Both the position numbers and the translations under genes were made by a program. The notes under the pieces are model-generated. The model worked only from the letters and a program-made list of their open reading frames with translations, was not told where the DNA came from and made no database searches. Positions 8,324 through 16,672 of a DNA stretch of 64,000 nt are shown here, piece after piece. Source of the stretch: Curvibacter microcysteis (GTDB taxonomy: Bacteria > Pseudomonadota > Gammaproteobacteria > Burkholderiales > Burkholderiaceae_C); assembly GCF_028649435.1 (NCBI RefSeq), contig NZ_JAQSIN010000001.1; one strand, 5' to 3'. Position 1 is the stretch's first letter. Each line of letters begins with the position of its first letter.

Positions 8324-8449
8324 GTTTCCGTTCGGACGCGTTTGGACGGGCTCAACGCGTGCCGATTTTGCCAAGGCGATTGTTTCAAGCGTTCGCCCCG
8401 AGCCTGTCATTGGGCGTTATCGCCAAACCTAATTTCACTGGAGAGCAGA

Positions 8450-9466
8450 ATGAAAGTTTTTTACGACAAGGATTGTGATCTGAGCCTGATCAAGGGCAAG
8501 ACTGTGGCCATCATCGGTTACGGCTCGCAAGGTCACGCCCACGCCCAAAACCTGAACGACAGCGGCGTGAAGGTCGTGGTCGGTCTGCGCAAGGGTGGCG
8601 CATCGTGGGACAAGGTCGGCAAGGCCGGTCTGAACGTCCTGGAAGTCAACGATGCCGTCAAGGCCGCTGACGTGGTCATGATTCTGTTGCCCGACGAGCA
8701 AATCGCCGAGGTCTACACCAACAACGTGGCCCCGAACATCAAGCAAGGCGCTTCGCTGGCTTTCGCGCACGGCTTCAACGTGCACTACAACCAAGTCGTG
8801 CCCCGCGCTGACCTGGACGTCTGGATGGTGGCCCCCAAGGCCCCTGGCCACACCGTGCGCTCGACCTACGCCCAAGGCGGCGGCGTGCCCCACCTGGTGG
8901 CTGTGCATCAAGATAAGAGCGGCAAGGCCCGTGACCTGGCCCTGTCCTACGCCATGGCCAACGGTGGCGGCAAGGCCGGCATCATTGAGACCAACTTCAA
9001 GGAAGAAACCGAAACCGACCTGTTCGGCGAGCAAGCCGTGCTGTGCGGTGGCGCTGTTGAGCTGATCAAGATGGGTTACGAAACCCTGGTCGAAGCTGGC
9101 TACGCCCCTGAAATGGCTTACTTCGAGTGCCTGCACGAACTCAAGCTGATCGTTGACCTGATCTATGAAGGCGGCATCGCCAACATGAACTACTCGATCT
9201 CGAACAACGCCGAGTTCGGTGAGTACGTGACCGGTCCGGAAGTCATCAACGAGCAGTCGCGCGCAGCCATGCGCAACGCCCTGAAGCGCATCCAGAACGG
9301 TGACTACGCCAAGATGTTCATCCAAGAAGGCCGTCTGAACTACCCGAGCATGACCGCTCGCCGCCGCAACACCGCTGACCACTCGATCGAGCAAGTCGGT
9401 GGCCAACTGCGCGCCATGATGCCTTGGATCGCCAAGAACAAGCTGGTTGACCAAACCCGCAACTGA
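8450..9466 (+). CDS. ilvC: Ketol-acid reductoisomerase (NADP+), class I
   Basis: Converts acetolactate and acetohydroxybutyrate to dihydroxy acids using NADPH and Mg2+. At 338 residues it is the short class I form. The N-terminal Rossmann motif GYGSQGHAHAQNLNDSG (residues 24-40) is followed by the metal-binding helical domain (ETDLFGEQAVLCGG; ECLHELKLIVDLIYEGG). GGAGAG precedes the ATG at 8450. Third gene of ilvBHC, followed by a clear terminator. Codon use is strongly biased to C/G third positions, as expected for a highly expressed gene. Confidence 0.97.
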   Translation: MKVFYDKDCDLSLIKGKTVAIIGYGSQGHAHAQNLNDSGVKVVVGLRKGGASWDKVGKAGLNVLEVNDAVKAADVVMILLPDEQIAEVYTNNVAPNIKQGASLAFAHGFNVHYNQVVPRADLDVWMVAPKAPGHTVRSTYAQGGGVPHLVAVHQDKSGKARDLALSYAMANGGGKAGIIETNFKEETETDLFGEQAVLCGGAVELIKMGYETLVEAGYAPEMAYFECLHELKLIVDLIYEGGIANMNYSISNNAEFGEYVTGPEVINEQSRAAMRNALKRIQNGDYAKMFIQEGRLNYPSMTARRRNTADHSIEQVGGQLRAMMPWIAKNKLVDQTRN

Positions 9467-9502
9467 TGCCATGAGCGGCCTGTGCCGCTCCTTGCATGAC
9501 CA

Positions 9503-9530
9503 GGGCCACCTTCGGGTGGCCCTTTTCTTT
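9503..9530 (+). terminator. Intrinsic terminator after ilvC
   Basis: Perfect 8-bp stem GGGCCACC/GGTGGCCC with a TTCG tetraloop (9511-9514), followed by TTTTCTTT. It separates ilvBHC from pssA, so downstream genes probably need read-through or their own promoters. Confidence 0.9.
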
Positions 9531-9622
9531 GTGGGGCCGGGGCTTGGCGTGGCTTAAACTCCGTCTGTTGTACCGCACGCTGTCTCACTGCGTTGCGCTT
9601 GGTTTTTTTTGGAGGATGTTTC

Positions 9623-10462
9623 ATGCACGATGGCAAGCCGTCATCACCCGACACCGTTGACGAGGTGGTGCTGCCAAAGCGCAGAAAAGGTATCTACGTC
9701 CTGCCCAATCTGTTCACCTTGGCGGCGCTTTTTGGTGGGTTCTACTCGATCGTGATGGCCATGAATGGCCGCTTTGATCTGGCCGCCGTGGGGGTTTTTT
9801 GTGCCATGGTGCTCGACAGCCTGGATGGCCGAGTGGCTCGCATGACCAACACCCAGAGCGCGTTTGGCGAGCAAATGGACTCTCTGGCTGACATGGTGTC
9901 ATTTGGTGCCGCACCGGCCTTGATCGCTTACGAATGGGCACTCAAGGGTTTGGGGCGCTGGGGTTGGATCGCCGCCTTTGTTTACTGCGCTTGCGCGGCC
10001 TTGCGTTTGGCGCGGTTCAATGTCAACACGGCGGTGGTCGATAAGCGCTATTTTCAGGGCTTGCCCTCACCCGCGGCGGCCGCATTGGTGGCGGGCCTGA
10101 TTTGGCTGGTGACCGATGCCGGTATTCGCAGTGGCGACTCCTCCTGGCTGAGTTGGACGCAAGTGACTTGGATCACTTTTGCATTCACTCTTTACGCTGG
10201 GTTGACCATGGTCACCAATGTGCCTTTCTACAGCTTCAAGGAAGTGCATCTCAAGCGCAGCGTCCCCTTCGCGGTGATCGTTTTGATCGCTTTGGGCATT
10301 GCCGTGATCAACATTCACCCCCCGGTGGTGTTGTTCGCTTTGTTTGTGATCTACGGCCTCAGCGGCTACGGTGTTTACATCTGGCGCCGCACCAAGGGCA
10401 TGCAAACCAGCGTCATCAGTACTTCCACCGATGAACCGGACGAGCGCGGCCTGCACAAGTAA
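9623..10462 (+). CDS. pssA: CDP-diacylglycerol--serine O-phosphatidyltransferase
   Basis: Inner-membrane enzyme that makes phosphatidylserine, precursor of phosphatidylethanolamine. The 279-residue polytopic protein carries the CDP-alcohol phosphotransferase signature (DSLDGRVARMTNTQSAFGEQ then MDSLAD), matching DG(x)2AR(x)8G(x)3D(x)3D. About eight hydrophobic segments follow one another. The start at 9623 is set by a GGAGG ribosome site 7 bases upstream. Placed between ilvC and leuA, an arrangement I recall from Comamonadaceae. Confidence 0.94.
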   Translation: MHDGKPSSPDTVDEVVLPKRRKGIYVLPNLFTLAALFGGFYSIVMAMNGRFDLAAVGVFCAMVLDSLDGRVARMTNTQSAFGEQMDSLADMVSFGAAPALIAYEWALKGLGRWGWIAAFVYCACAALRLARFNVNTAVVDKRYFQGLPSPAAAALVAGLIWLVTDAGIRSGDSSWLSWTQVTWITFAFTLYAGLTMVTNVPFYSFKEVHLKRSVPFAVIVLIALGIAVINIHPPVVLFALFVIYGLSGYGVYIWRRTKGMQTSVISTSTDEPDERGLHK

Positions 10463-10480
10463 AGTCAGCTGTGCTAAAGT
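10452..10480 (+). promoter_or_regulatory. Candidate promoter for the leuA leader
   Basis: -35 TGCACA (10452-10457), 17-base spacer, -10 TAAAGT (10475-10480) with an upstream TGC extension. Transcription would start near 10487, inside the pssA-leuA gap and just before the putative leucine leader peptide. Confidence 0.4.
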
Positions 10481-10543
10481 CAAAAGATGCGTGTCTCACA
10501 CTCTTTGCGAACCGGCGTTTCGGCACTTGTCAAGCTGGAGTTG

Positions 10544-10597
10544 ATGTCGTTTGCCGTTTTGTCGCTAGTGGCCTTTCTGCTAAGCAAGGCGGGCTGA
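10544..10597 (+). CDS. Putative leucine leader peptide upstream of leuA
   Basis: A 17-codon frame reading M-S-F-A-V-L-S-L-V-A-F-L-L-S-K-A-G with four leucines, two encoded by CTA (10565-10567, 10580-10582). CTA is absent in frame from leuA as far as I could read. GGAG at 10537-10540 lies 3 bases before the ATG, a short spacing. The same frame is open from an ATG at 10487 (36 codons, eight leucines), but that start lacks a ribosome site and would coincide with the predicted transcription start. The last codons overlap a segment able to pair with the terminator arm downstream. Best read as an attenuator peptide rather than a functional protein. Confidence 0.5.
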   Translation: MSFAVLSLVAFLLSKAG

Positions 10598-10666
10598 GCG
10601 CGTACACCTGACACCAGAGTTACCCTGCGAGGCCCGCCAGTTAGCTGTTGCGGGCCTTTTTGTTTT
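10588..10666 (+). promoter_or_regulatory. Putative transcription attenuator of leuA
   Basis: Terminator form: GGCCCGC (10631-10637) pairs with GCGGGCC (10650-10656), with an inner CAG/CTG extension, and is followed by TTTTTGTTTT. Antiterminator form: GGCGGGC (10588-10594), at the end of the leader frame, is a perfect complement of GCCCGCC (10632-10638). A protector pairing GCCTT (10571-10575) with AAGGC (10586-10590) is also possible. The three mutually exclusive pairings plus leucine codons make the classical attenuation layout. Confidence 0.6.
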
Positions 10667-10698
10667 CGGGTCCTATCAAATATTTCCGGAGATCCCTC

Positions 10699-12237
10699 AT
10701 GACCGATAAGCTGATCATTTTCGACACCACCTTGCGTGACGGTGAGCAATCCCCGGGTGCGTCCATGACCAAGGATGAAAAGCTGCGCATTGCCCGTCAA
10801 CTCGAGCGTCTGCGTGTGGACGTGATCGAAGCTGGTTTTGCGGCGAGTTCCAATGGCGACTTTGAAGCTGTGCAGAGCATTGCCAACGCCATCAAGGACT
10901 CCACCATTTGCTCGCTGTCGCGCGCCAATGACCGCGACATCTCGCGCGCTGCAGAGGCCTTGCGGGGTGCCAACAGCTCGCGCATCCACACCTTCATTGC
11001 CACGTCCCCGCTGCACATGGAGAAGAAGCTGCGCATGACGCCCGATCAGGTGTTGGAGCAAGCCAAGCAAGCCGTGCGCTTTGCCCGCAATCTGGTGTCG
11101 GACGTTGAATTCAGCCCTGAAGACGGTTATCGCAGTGACATGGATTTCCTGTGCCGCGTGCTCGAAGCCGTGATCAACGAAGGTGCGACCACCCTCAACA
11201 TCCCGGACACCGTGGGCTACGCCGTGCCCGAGCTGTATGGCAACTTCATCAAGACGCTGCGCGAGCGCGTGCCGAACTCGGACAAGGCCATCTGGTCGGT
11301 GCATTGCCACAACGACTTGGGCATGGCTGTGGCCAACTCCCTGGCCGGCGTCAAGATCGGTGGCGCCCGCCAGGTCGAGTGCACCATCAACGGGCTGGGT
11401 GAGCGCGCAGGCAACTGCTCGCTCGAAGAAGTCGTGATGGCCGTCAAGACCCGCCGCGACTACTTCAACCTGGCGCTCAACATCGACACCCAGCACATCG
11501 TGGCCGCCAGCCGCATGGTCAGCCAGACCACGGGCTTTGTCGTGCAGCCCAACAAAGCGGTGGTGGGCGCCAACGCCTTCGCCCACGCCTCGGGCATCCA
11601 TCAGGATGGTGTGCTCAAGGCCCGTGACACCTACGAAATCATGCGCGCCGAAGACGTGGGCTGGTCGGCCAACAAAATCGTGCTGGGCAAGCTCAGCGGC
11701 CGCAACGCTTTCAAGCAGCGCCTGCAAGAGCTGGGTGTCAGCCTGGAAAGTGAACAGGAAGTGAACGTGGCGTTTGCCCGCTTCAAGGAGCTGGCCGACC
11801 GCAAGAGCGAGATCTTCGACGAGGACATCCTGGCTTTGGTCAGTGATGAAAGCGTCACGGCTGACAAGGAACAGTACGGCTTGGTGTCCCTGTCGCAGCA
11901 CAGCGAGACGGGTGAGCGTCCCCGGGCTTCCATCGTGTTCACGGTGGATGGCAAGGAAGTGCGCGGCGAGTCCGACGGCAACGGCCCGGTGGATGCTTCT
12001 TTGAAGGCCATCGAGTCCCTGGTCAAGAGCGGTGCCGAAATGGTGCTGTACTCGGTCAACGCCATCAGCGGCTCCACGGAGAGCCAGGGTGAGGTGACGG
12101 TGCGCTTGCAGAACAGCGGTCGGGTGGTCAACGGTGTTGGATCGGATCCGGACATCGTGGTGGCCTCTGCCAAGGCCTACCTGAGTGCTCTCAACAAATT
12201 GCAAAGTAAAGCGGATCGGGTCGCGGCCCAAGGCTGA
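10699..12237 (+). CDS. leuA: 2-isopropylmalate synthase
   Basis: First committed step of leucine synthesis: acetyl-CoA plus 2-oxoisovalerate gives 2-isopropylmalate. The 512-residue protein has the HMGL-like TIM-barrel catalytic domain (TTLRDGEQSPGASM at the start, later DTVGYAVP and HCHNDLGMA with metal-binding histidines) and the C-terminal LeuA allosteric domain that binds leucine. The ATG at 10699 follows GGAG (10688-10691). The upstream 200 bases hold the candidate leucine attenuator. A terminator follows. Confidence 0.96.
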   Translation: MTDKLIIFDTTLRDGEQSPGASMTKDEKLRIARQLERLRVDVIEAGFAASSNGDFEAVQSIANAIKDSTICSLSRANDRDISRAAEALRGANSSRIHTFIATSPLHMEKKLRMTPDQVLEQAKQAVRFARNLVSDVEFSPEDGYRSDMDFLCRVLEAVINEGATTLNIPDTVGYAVPELYGNFIKTLRERVPNSDKAIWSVHCHNDLGMAVANSLAGVKIGGARQVECTINGLGERAGNCSLEEVVMAVKTRRDYFNLALNIDTQHIVAASRMVSQTTGFVVQPNKAVVGANAFAHASGIHQDGVLKARDTYEIMRAEDVGWSANKIVLGKLSGRNAFKQRLQELGVSLESEQEVNVAFARFKELADRKSEIFDEDILALVSDESVTADKEQYGLVSLSQHSETGERPRASIVFTVDGKEVRGESDGNGPVDASLKAIESLVKSGAEMVLYSVNAISGSTESQGEVTVRLQNSGRVVNGVGSDPDIVVASAKAYLSALNKLQSKADRVAAQG

Positions 12238-12273
12238 CTGGCGTCTTTATAATTGTCAGTCAGCATGAAAAAA

Positions 12274-12310
12274 CTCGCGCAAGTGATTGATCTTGCGTGG
12301 GTTTTTCTTT
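12274..12310 (+). terminator. Intrinsic terminator after leuA
   Basis: Ten-bp stem CTCGCGCAAG (12274-12283) with CTTGCGTGGG (12292-12301), including three G-U pairs, an 8-base loop, then TTTTTCTTT. Confidence 0.8.
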
Positions 12311-12354
12311 ATCGTTAACGTGAGTAACAGTTGTAGTTCTCACGGAGAGCCCGA

Positions 12355-13368
12355 ATGACCCCTTCTTCGATTGCCCGCATGAGCCGCACGAACCGTTTTC
12401 TGACACTTTCAGCCCTTGTTCTGGCCTTTTCGGTGACCGGGGCTCATGCCGCAGAACGCAAGAAGGCACCGGCTGCTCGCAGCCAGGCCGCCGTGCAGAA
12501 AGTCGCGCATCACCCTCGGACCGCCAAGGCAGCGCGTGTGACAGCAGTCATTCCTGCGAAGCCGTCTTTTGGTCAGATGGCTGGCTTGCATGGTGCGGCC
12601 GACCCGCTGGCGCTCAAGTCCAGCGTGGCCTTGGTGGTAGATCAAGACACCCATGAAGTGTTGTTGAGCAAGAATGTTCAGGCGGTGCTACCCATTGCAT
12701 CCTTGACCAAGTTGATGACGGGCGTGGTGGTCAGTGAGGCCAAATTGCCGCTGGACGAGAACATCACCATCACCCAAGACGATGTGGACACCGAAAAGGG
12801 CAGCAGCTCCCGCCTGGCTGTGGGCTCAACCCTGAGTCGGGGTGAGATGCTGCACCTGGCCTTGATGTCGAGCGAAAACCGCGCTGCACATGCGCTGGGC
12901 CGCACCTTCCCTGGTGGCTTGTCTGCTTTTGTGGCCTTGATGAATGCCAAAGCCAAGATGCTGGGCATGGCAGATACCAGCTATGTGGAGCCCACTGGCC
13001 TGTCGAGCAAGAACCAATCCAGCGCGCGCGATCTGGCCATCTTGGTGGGTGCCGCCCACACGGACCCGATGTTGCGTGAGCTGACCACCTCGCCGGGCTA
13101 CCAGGTCGAAGTGGGTCGTCGCACGCTGCAGTACAACAACACCAACCGTTTGGTGAAGAACCCTGCTTGGGACATCGGTCTGCAGAAAACGGGTTACATC
13201 TCCGAAGCGGGCCAGTGCCTGGTCATGCAGGCCAAGGTGGCAGGGCGCAAGCTGATCATGGTTTTCTTGGATTCGGCTGGCAAGCTGAGCCGCATTGGCG
13301 ACGCGGAGCGTGTGCGTCGCTGGGTTGAATCCAATCACCCCTTGTTGACGGCCCACAGCAACGGTTAA
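12355..13368 (+). CDS. pbpG: D-alanyl-D-alanine endopeptidase (PBP7 type, peptidase S11)
   Basis: Periplasmic penicillin-binding endopeptidase that cleaves cross-links in peptidoglycan. The 337-residue precursor has a signal peptide (hydrophobic core about residues 15-29, cleavage near AHA-AE), a basic Lys/Arg/Ala linker to about residue 70, then the serine-peptidase domain. All three motifs are present: SLTK at 116-119, SEN at 173-175 and KTG at 278-280. GGAG precedes the ATG at 12355. It stands alone between two terminators. Confidence 0.92.
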   Translation: MTPSSIARMSRTNRFLTLSALVLAFSVTGAHAAERKKAPAARSQAAVQKVAHHPRTAKAARVTAVIPAKPSFGQMAGLHGAADPLALKSSVALVVDQDTHEVLLSKNVQAVLPIASLTKLMTGVVVSEAKLPLDENITITQDDVDTEKGSSSRLAVGSTLSRGEMLHLALMSSENRAAHALGRTFPGGLSAFVALMNAKAKMLGMADTSYVEPTGLSSKNQSSARDLAILVGAAHTDPMLRELTTSPGYQVEVGRRTLQYNNTNRLVKNPAWDIGLQKTGYISEAGQCLVMQAKVAGRKLIMVFLDSAGKLSRIGDAERVRRWVESNHPLLTAHSNG

Positions 13369-13428
13369 GCACGTTCTGGCCTCGAGTTTTCTGAGGGCCA
13401 GATTGTGTTTGACATTCGCCTGTCATTC

Positions 13429-13460
13429 AAAAGGCCTGGCGCGTGAGCGGCAGGCCTTTT
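13429..13460. terminator. Bidirectional terminator between pbpG and iclR-type gene
   Basis: Perfect 10-bp stem AAAAGGCCTG (13429-13438) with CAGGCCTTTT (13451-13460) and a 12-base loop. A/T tracts on both sides let it serve the convergent genes. Confidence 0.75.
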
Positions 13461-13504
13461 CTCATGGTGTTGACACGCAGGCTGGGGACGTGTGAGTCCC
13501 GCGC

Positions 13505-14305
13505 TCAGATCGCGCTGCTGGGGCGCAGTGGGGCTTTGTAGCCCAGCGCCTCCGAAATCTCGCTGGCCGTGGCTTCAAGCTTGGGTAACCAGCCTTCATC
13601 CAGACGATCGGCTGGAGCGGAGATCGACAATCCAGCCACCAACTTGCCTTGGTCGTCATGGATCCCTGCGGCCATGCAGCGCACGCCCAGTTCCAGTTCT
13701 TCGTTGTCCCGCGCAATACCGTACTGGCGGGCTTTGGACAGTTCCCGTTCCAGAACCGGCAATTGGGTGATGCTGTTGCGCGTGTGGCCAGCCAGGCCGG
13801 TGCGGGTGGCGTAGGCGCGGACTTTTTGGGGGTCATCCACCGACAGAAAGAGTTTGCCCACCGAGGTCAAGTGCAGAGGCGCACGGCCCCCGATGGCGCG
13901 GACCACTTGCATGCCCGAGCGCTCGCTGTAGGCGCGCTCCACGTACACGATTTCGTCGCCCTGGCGCATGCTCAAGTTCACGGGTTGCTGGATCAGCTTG
14001 TGCAGTTCACGCATGGGGTGGAGCGCTGCGTCACGCACGCTCAAGCGGGCTTTGACCAGGTTACCTAACTCCAGCAAACGCATGCCGAGCCGGTAGTTGC
14101 CCGCCTCAGGTCGGTCGACAAAGCGACCAGTGGCCAGATCATTCAGGATGCGGTGGGTTGTGGACGGATGCAAGCCCGTTTTTTCGCTGATTTCCTTCAG
14201 CGAAATGGCCTCTTCGCGCGAGGCCAGCACGTCGATCAGAGCGAACATGCGTTCGATGACCTGGATGCTTGGCGTGGTGGGCTGGGGGGTGTCTCTTTTT
14301 CGCAT
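13505..14305 (-). CDS. IclR family transcriptional regulator
   Basis: DNA-binding regulator of about 266 residues. It has an N-terminal winged helix-turn-helix (about 15-75: IQVIERMFALIDVLASREEAISLKEISEKTGLHPSTTHRILNDL) and a C-terminal IclR effector domain (GDEIVYVERAY; LTSVGKLFLS; GVRCMAAGIHDDQGKLVAGLSISAP). The ATG at 14305 was chosen; a TTG three codons upstream also opens the frame. Neighbours are unrelated (PBP7, bpt), so the effector and targets are not predictable here. Confidence 0.9.
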   Translation of the reverse strand: MRKRDTPQPTTPSIQVIERMFALIDVLASREEAISLKEISEKTGLHPSTTHRILNDLATGRFVDRPEAGNYRLGMRLLELGNLVKARLSVRDAALHPMRELHKLIQQPVNLSMRQGDEIVYVERAYSERSGMQVVRAIGGRAPLHLTSVGKLFLSVDDPQKVRAYATRTGLAGHTRNSITQLPVLERELSKARQYGIARDNEELELGVRCMAAGIHDDQGKLVAGLSISAPADRLDEGWLPKLEATASEISEALGYKAPLRPSSAI

Positions 14306-14358
14306 TGCAAACAATAGGGGAATGCTTGAATTTTACCCTGTGAAATGCGAGCTGGCCT

Positions 14359-15105
14359 TTATTTGTCTTTTGCGCGTTGCCAGACTTGGTCGCTGAGCAC
14401 CTCGTGCGGGTGGAAGCGGGCTTTGTAGTCCATCTTTCCACTGCCTTGAATCCAGTAACCCAGGTACACGTAGGGCAGGCCCAGTTGGCGGGCCTGCTCG
14501 ATTTGCCACAGCACGCCGTAGGTGCCAAAACTGCCGACCAGGTCGGGGTCGTAAAAGGTGTAGACCGCAGACAAGCCATCATCGAGCACATCGAGGATGC
14601 TGACCATGCGCAAGGTGCCTGGCGTCTGACCGTCCTGCGTGGGATCGCGGAATTCGACCAATCGGGAATTGACCCGGCTTTGCAGGAGGAACTGGGTGTA
14701 CTGGTCGATGCTGTCTTGGTCCATGCCGCCGCCGGCGTGGCGTCCGGCTTGGTAGCGCAGGTACAAACGGTAGTGCTCAGGGGAGAAATGCAGCTTCAAT
14801 ACCCTGGCCTCTAGGCCCTGGTGTTGACGCCAAGCCCGCCGTTGGCTGCGGGTCGATTCAAAGGCTCCCACCACCAGGCGCAAGGGCTTGCAGGCTTGGC
14901 AGCCATCGCAGTAAGGGCGGTAGGTGAACATGCCACTGCGCCGAAAGCCCGCCGAGACCAGTTCAGAGTAGGTGCTGTTCTGAATCAGGTGGCCTGGCGT
15001 CGCGACTTGCGAGCGCGCTTGGCGGTCTGGCAGGTAACTGCACGGGTAGGGGGCCGTGGCGTAGTACTGAAGGGTCTGCAGGGGCAGATCGTTGAGTTGG
15101 GTCAC
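14359..15105 (-). CDS. bpt: Aspartate/glutamate leucyltransferase (Bpt, ATE family)
   Basis: Transfers leucine from Leu-tRNA to proteins with N-terminal Asp or Glu, marking them for ClpS/ClpAP in the bacterial N-degron pathway. The 248-residue protein has the N-terminal Cys-rich ATE_N region (YRPYCDGCQACKPLRLVV, residues about 62-79) and the ATE_C acyltransferase region (DVLDDGLSAVYTFYDPD; GTYGVLWQIEQARQLGLPYVYLGYWI). The start is a GTG at 15105, 7 bases after the aat stop, so both are probably co-transcribed. Confidence 0.93.
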   Translation of the reverse strand: MTQLNDLPLQTLQYYATAPYPCSYLPDRQARSQVATPGHLIQNSTYSELVSAGFRRSGMFTYRPYCDGCQACKPLRLVVGAFESTRSQRRAWRQHQGLEARVLKLHFSPEHYRLYLRYQAGRHAGGGMDQDSIDQYTQFLLQSRVNSRLVEFRDPTQDGQTPGTLRMVSILDVLDDGLSAVYTFYDPDLVGSFGTYGVLWQIEQARQLGLPYVYLGYWIQGSGKMDYKARFHPHEVLSDQVWQRAKDK

Positions 15106-15112
15106 AGGACTG

Positions 15113-15865
15113 CTACCTCAATCGGCTGACGTGTTTCCAGTATACGGAGTTCAGCTTCCAGGCCGGCGCAGGCTGGTCAGTGACCCGGTTGAGCCAGGTG
15201 TTGAAATCTTGGCGCGCAATCTCTCTGGCCCCCAGTGACGCCAGGTGGCGGGTGTTTTGCTGGCAGTCGATGAACTCCACACCCCCCTGCAGGCACCAGT
15301 CCACGAGCGTGGCCAAAGCCAGTTTCGAGCCATCAGGCACGCGTGTGAACATGGATTCTCCAAACACCGCCTGGCCGATCTGGATGGCGTACAGGCCTGC
15401 TTGCAACTGGCCATCGATCCAGGTCTCCACGCTGTGTGCCAGGCCCAGTTGGTGAAGTCGCAGATAGGCCTGGATCATCTCCTCGGTGATCCACGTACCC
15501 GATTGACCTGCGCGTGGGGCCTGGCTGCAGGCGCGGATCACGGCTTCGAAGTCATGGTCGAAACGCATTTCACAGGCTGGGTTCTGAAGAAAGCGCGTCA
15601 TGGTCTGGCGCAGGCTGCGCCTCAGCCTGAAAGCTGTCACCGGCAACACCATCCGGGCGGGAGGGGACCACCACAGGGCGGGTTGTCCCGGGCTGTACCA
15701 GGGATATATGCCTTGGCGATAGGCTTGGATGAGGGTGTCAGGGCTCAGGTCGGCGCCAGCCGCCAGCAGTCCAGGCGCTGAGCTGTCTGCCCCCCAGGCC
15801 CATTGCACGGCTGGGAACGGGTCGCCAGGTTCGAGCCAGATGAGTTGACCTTGACGATCGGTCAT
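15113..15865 (-). CDS. aat: Leucyl/phenylalanyl-tRNA--protein transferase
   Basis: Adds Leu or Phe from aminoacyl-tRNA to N-terminal Lys/Arg of substrate proteins, generating ClpS-recognised N-degrons. The 250-residue protein shows family blocks GIYPWYSPGQPALWWSPPARMVL (residues about 52-74), CEMRFDHDFEAVIRACSQ, GTWITEEMIQAYLRLHQLGLAHSVE and GESMFTR. ATG start at 15865. It precedes bpt by 7 bases. Confidence 0.95.
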   Translation of the reverse strand: MTDRQGQLIWLEPGDPFPAVQWAWGADSSAPGLLAAGADLSPDTLIQAYRQGIYPWYSPGQPALWWSPPARMVLPVTAFRLRRSLRQTMTRFLQNPACEMRFDHDFEAVIRACSQAPRAGQSGTWITEEMIQAYLRLHQLGLAHSVETWIDGQLQAGLYAIQIGQAVFGESMFTRVPDGSKLALATLVDWCLQGGVEFIDCQQNTRHLASLGAREIARQDFNTWLNRVTDQPAPAWKLNSVYWKHVSRLR

Positions 15866-15911
15866 GGCGGGCTGGGTTTCTGGGGGAACGCGTGGGTCAA
15901 CGCCACTGACT

Positions 15912-16667
15912 TCAGCGGGGCCCGCGCGGGCCTGAGATGCTCTGCAAGGATGCCTTCAACTCGGTCCAATGCAGCAGGGCGCTGTGGCTGTCGGCCTGTT
16001 CTGCGGCCTGTTCCAGGGCTTTGCCTTGCTGTGATGCCGTGGCTTCGCCCAGCGTTTGCAGCACGGTTTTCAGGCTGTGTCCCAACCGCCGCAGCGCCAT
16101 CCAGTCCATGGCCGACGCGGCTTGATCGCCTGTGGCAATGTCCTTCACGAATTGGAGCGAGCAGGTGTCTCGGTACATCAAGAAAAAAGCAGTGTCGCCA
16201 TTGAAGTGCTCCTGCACCGCTTGGCGCTCGGCTGGGTTGAGTCTGGGCTCGTGGGCTTGGCCAAGGTCCTGTGGTGTGTTTTGTCCATCGGCAGATGCGT
16301 TGATGCCGATGCCTTCTTCCACGCAGCCGATCAAGTCCATGACGGAGATGGGTTTGGACAGCATGCGCCACACGCCCAGGGCTTGCAGCTGGGTTTTGAC
16401 GGTGGGTGTCAGTCCGGCGCTGAAGACCACCGCACGCGCTTGTCCAGCCAACTCGGGATGGCTTTTGAGGTGCTCTAGCAGATCGATGCCCGACTCGCCT
16501 GGGAGCATCAAGTCTGTGAGGATCAGATCCACAGCGCCTTGACGCAACTGGCTCAATGCTTCCTGTACGGATCCCGTGATCAGCAATTCCAGCGGCATTT
16601 CCTCCAGCGCAAAGGTCACAAAGCGCTGTATCGAGGCATCGTCTTCAATCAGCAGGACTCGTGCCAT
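15912..16667 (-). CDS. Response regulator with C-terminal Hpt domain (REC-Hpt)
   Basis: The 251 residues comprise a receiver domain (1-120) with acidic pocket Glu8-Asp9-Asp10, phospho-acceptor Asp52 (LILTDLMLPGESG), Ser83 and Lys105. After a linker comes a histidine phosphotransfer domain (about 155-240) whose motif LGHSLKTVLQTLGE places the phospho-His at 197. Such REC-Hpt proteins can relay phosphate between a kinase and an output regulator. It lies 5 bases after an HTH-receiver gene, on the same strand. The kinase at 18762-21302 lacks REC and Hpt domains, so this protein may complete the relay (inference). Confidence 0.88.
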   Translation of the reverse strand: MARVLLIEDDASIQRFVTFALEEMPLELLITGSVQEALSQLRQGAVDLILTDLMLPGESGIDLLEHLKSHPELAGQARAVVFSAGLTPTVKTQLQALGVWRMLSKPISVMDLIGCVEEGIGINASADGQNTPQDLGQAHEPRLNPAERQAVQEHFNGDTAFFLMYRDTCSLQFVKDIATGDQAASAMDWMALRRLGHSLKTVLQTLGEATASQQGKALEQAAEQADSHSALLHWTELKASLQSISGPRGPR

Positions 16668-16672
16668 GGGTT

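Noticed and set aside
10487..10543. Longer 36-codon version of the leuA leader frame as a membrane micropeptide gene
   Set aside because: No ribosome site at 10487 and the predicted transcription start coincides with it; the downstream ATG with GGAG and the attenuator pairing explain the conserved-looking part better.
13375..13405. First hairpin after pbpG (TCTGGCC/GGCCAGA)
   Set aside because: Lacks a T-run; the hairpin at 13429-13460 is the better terminator.
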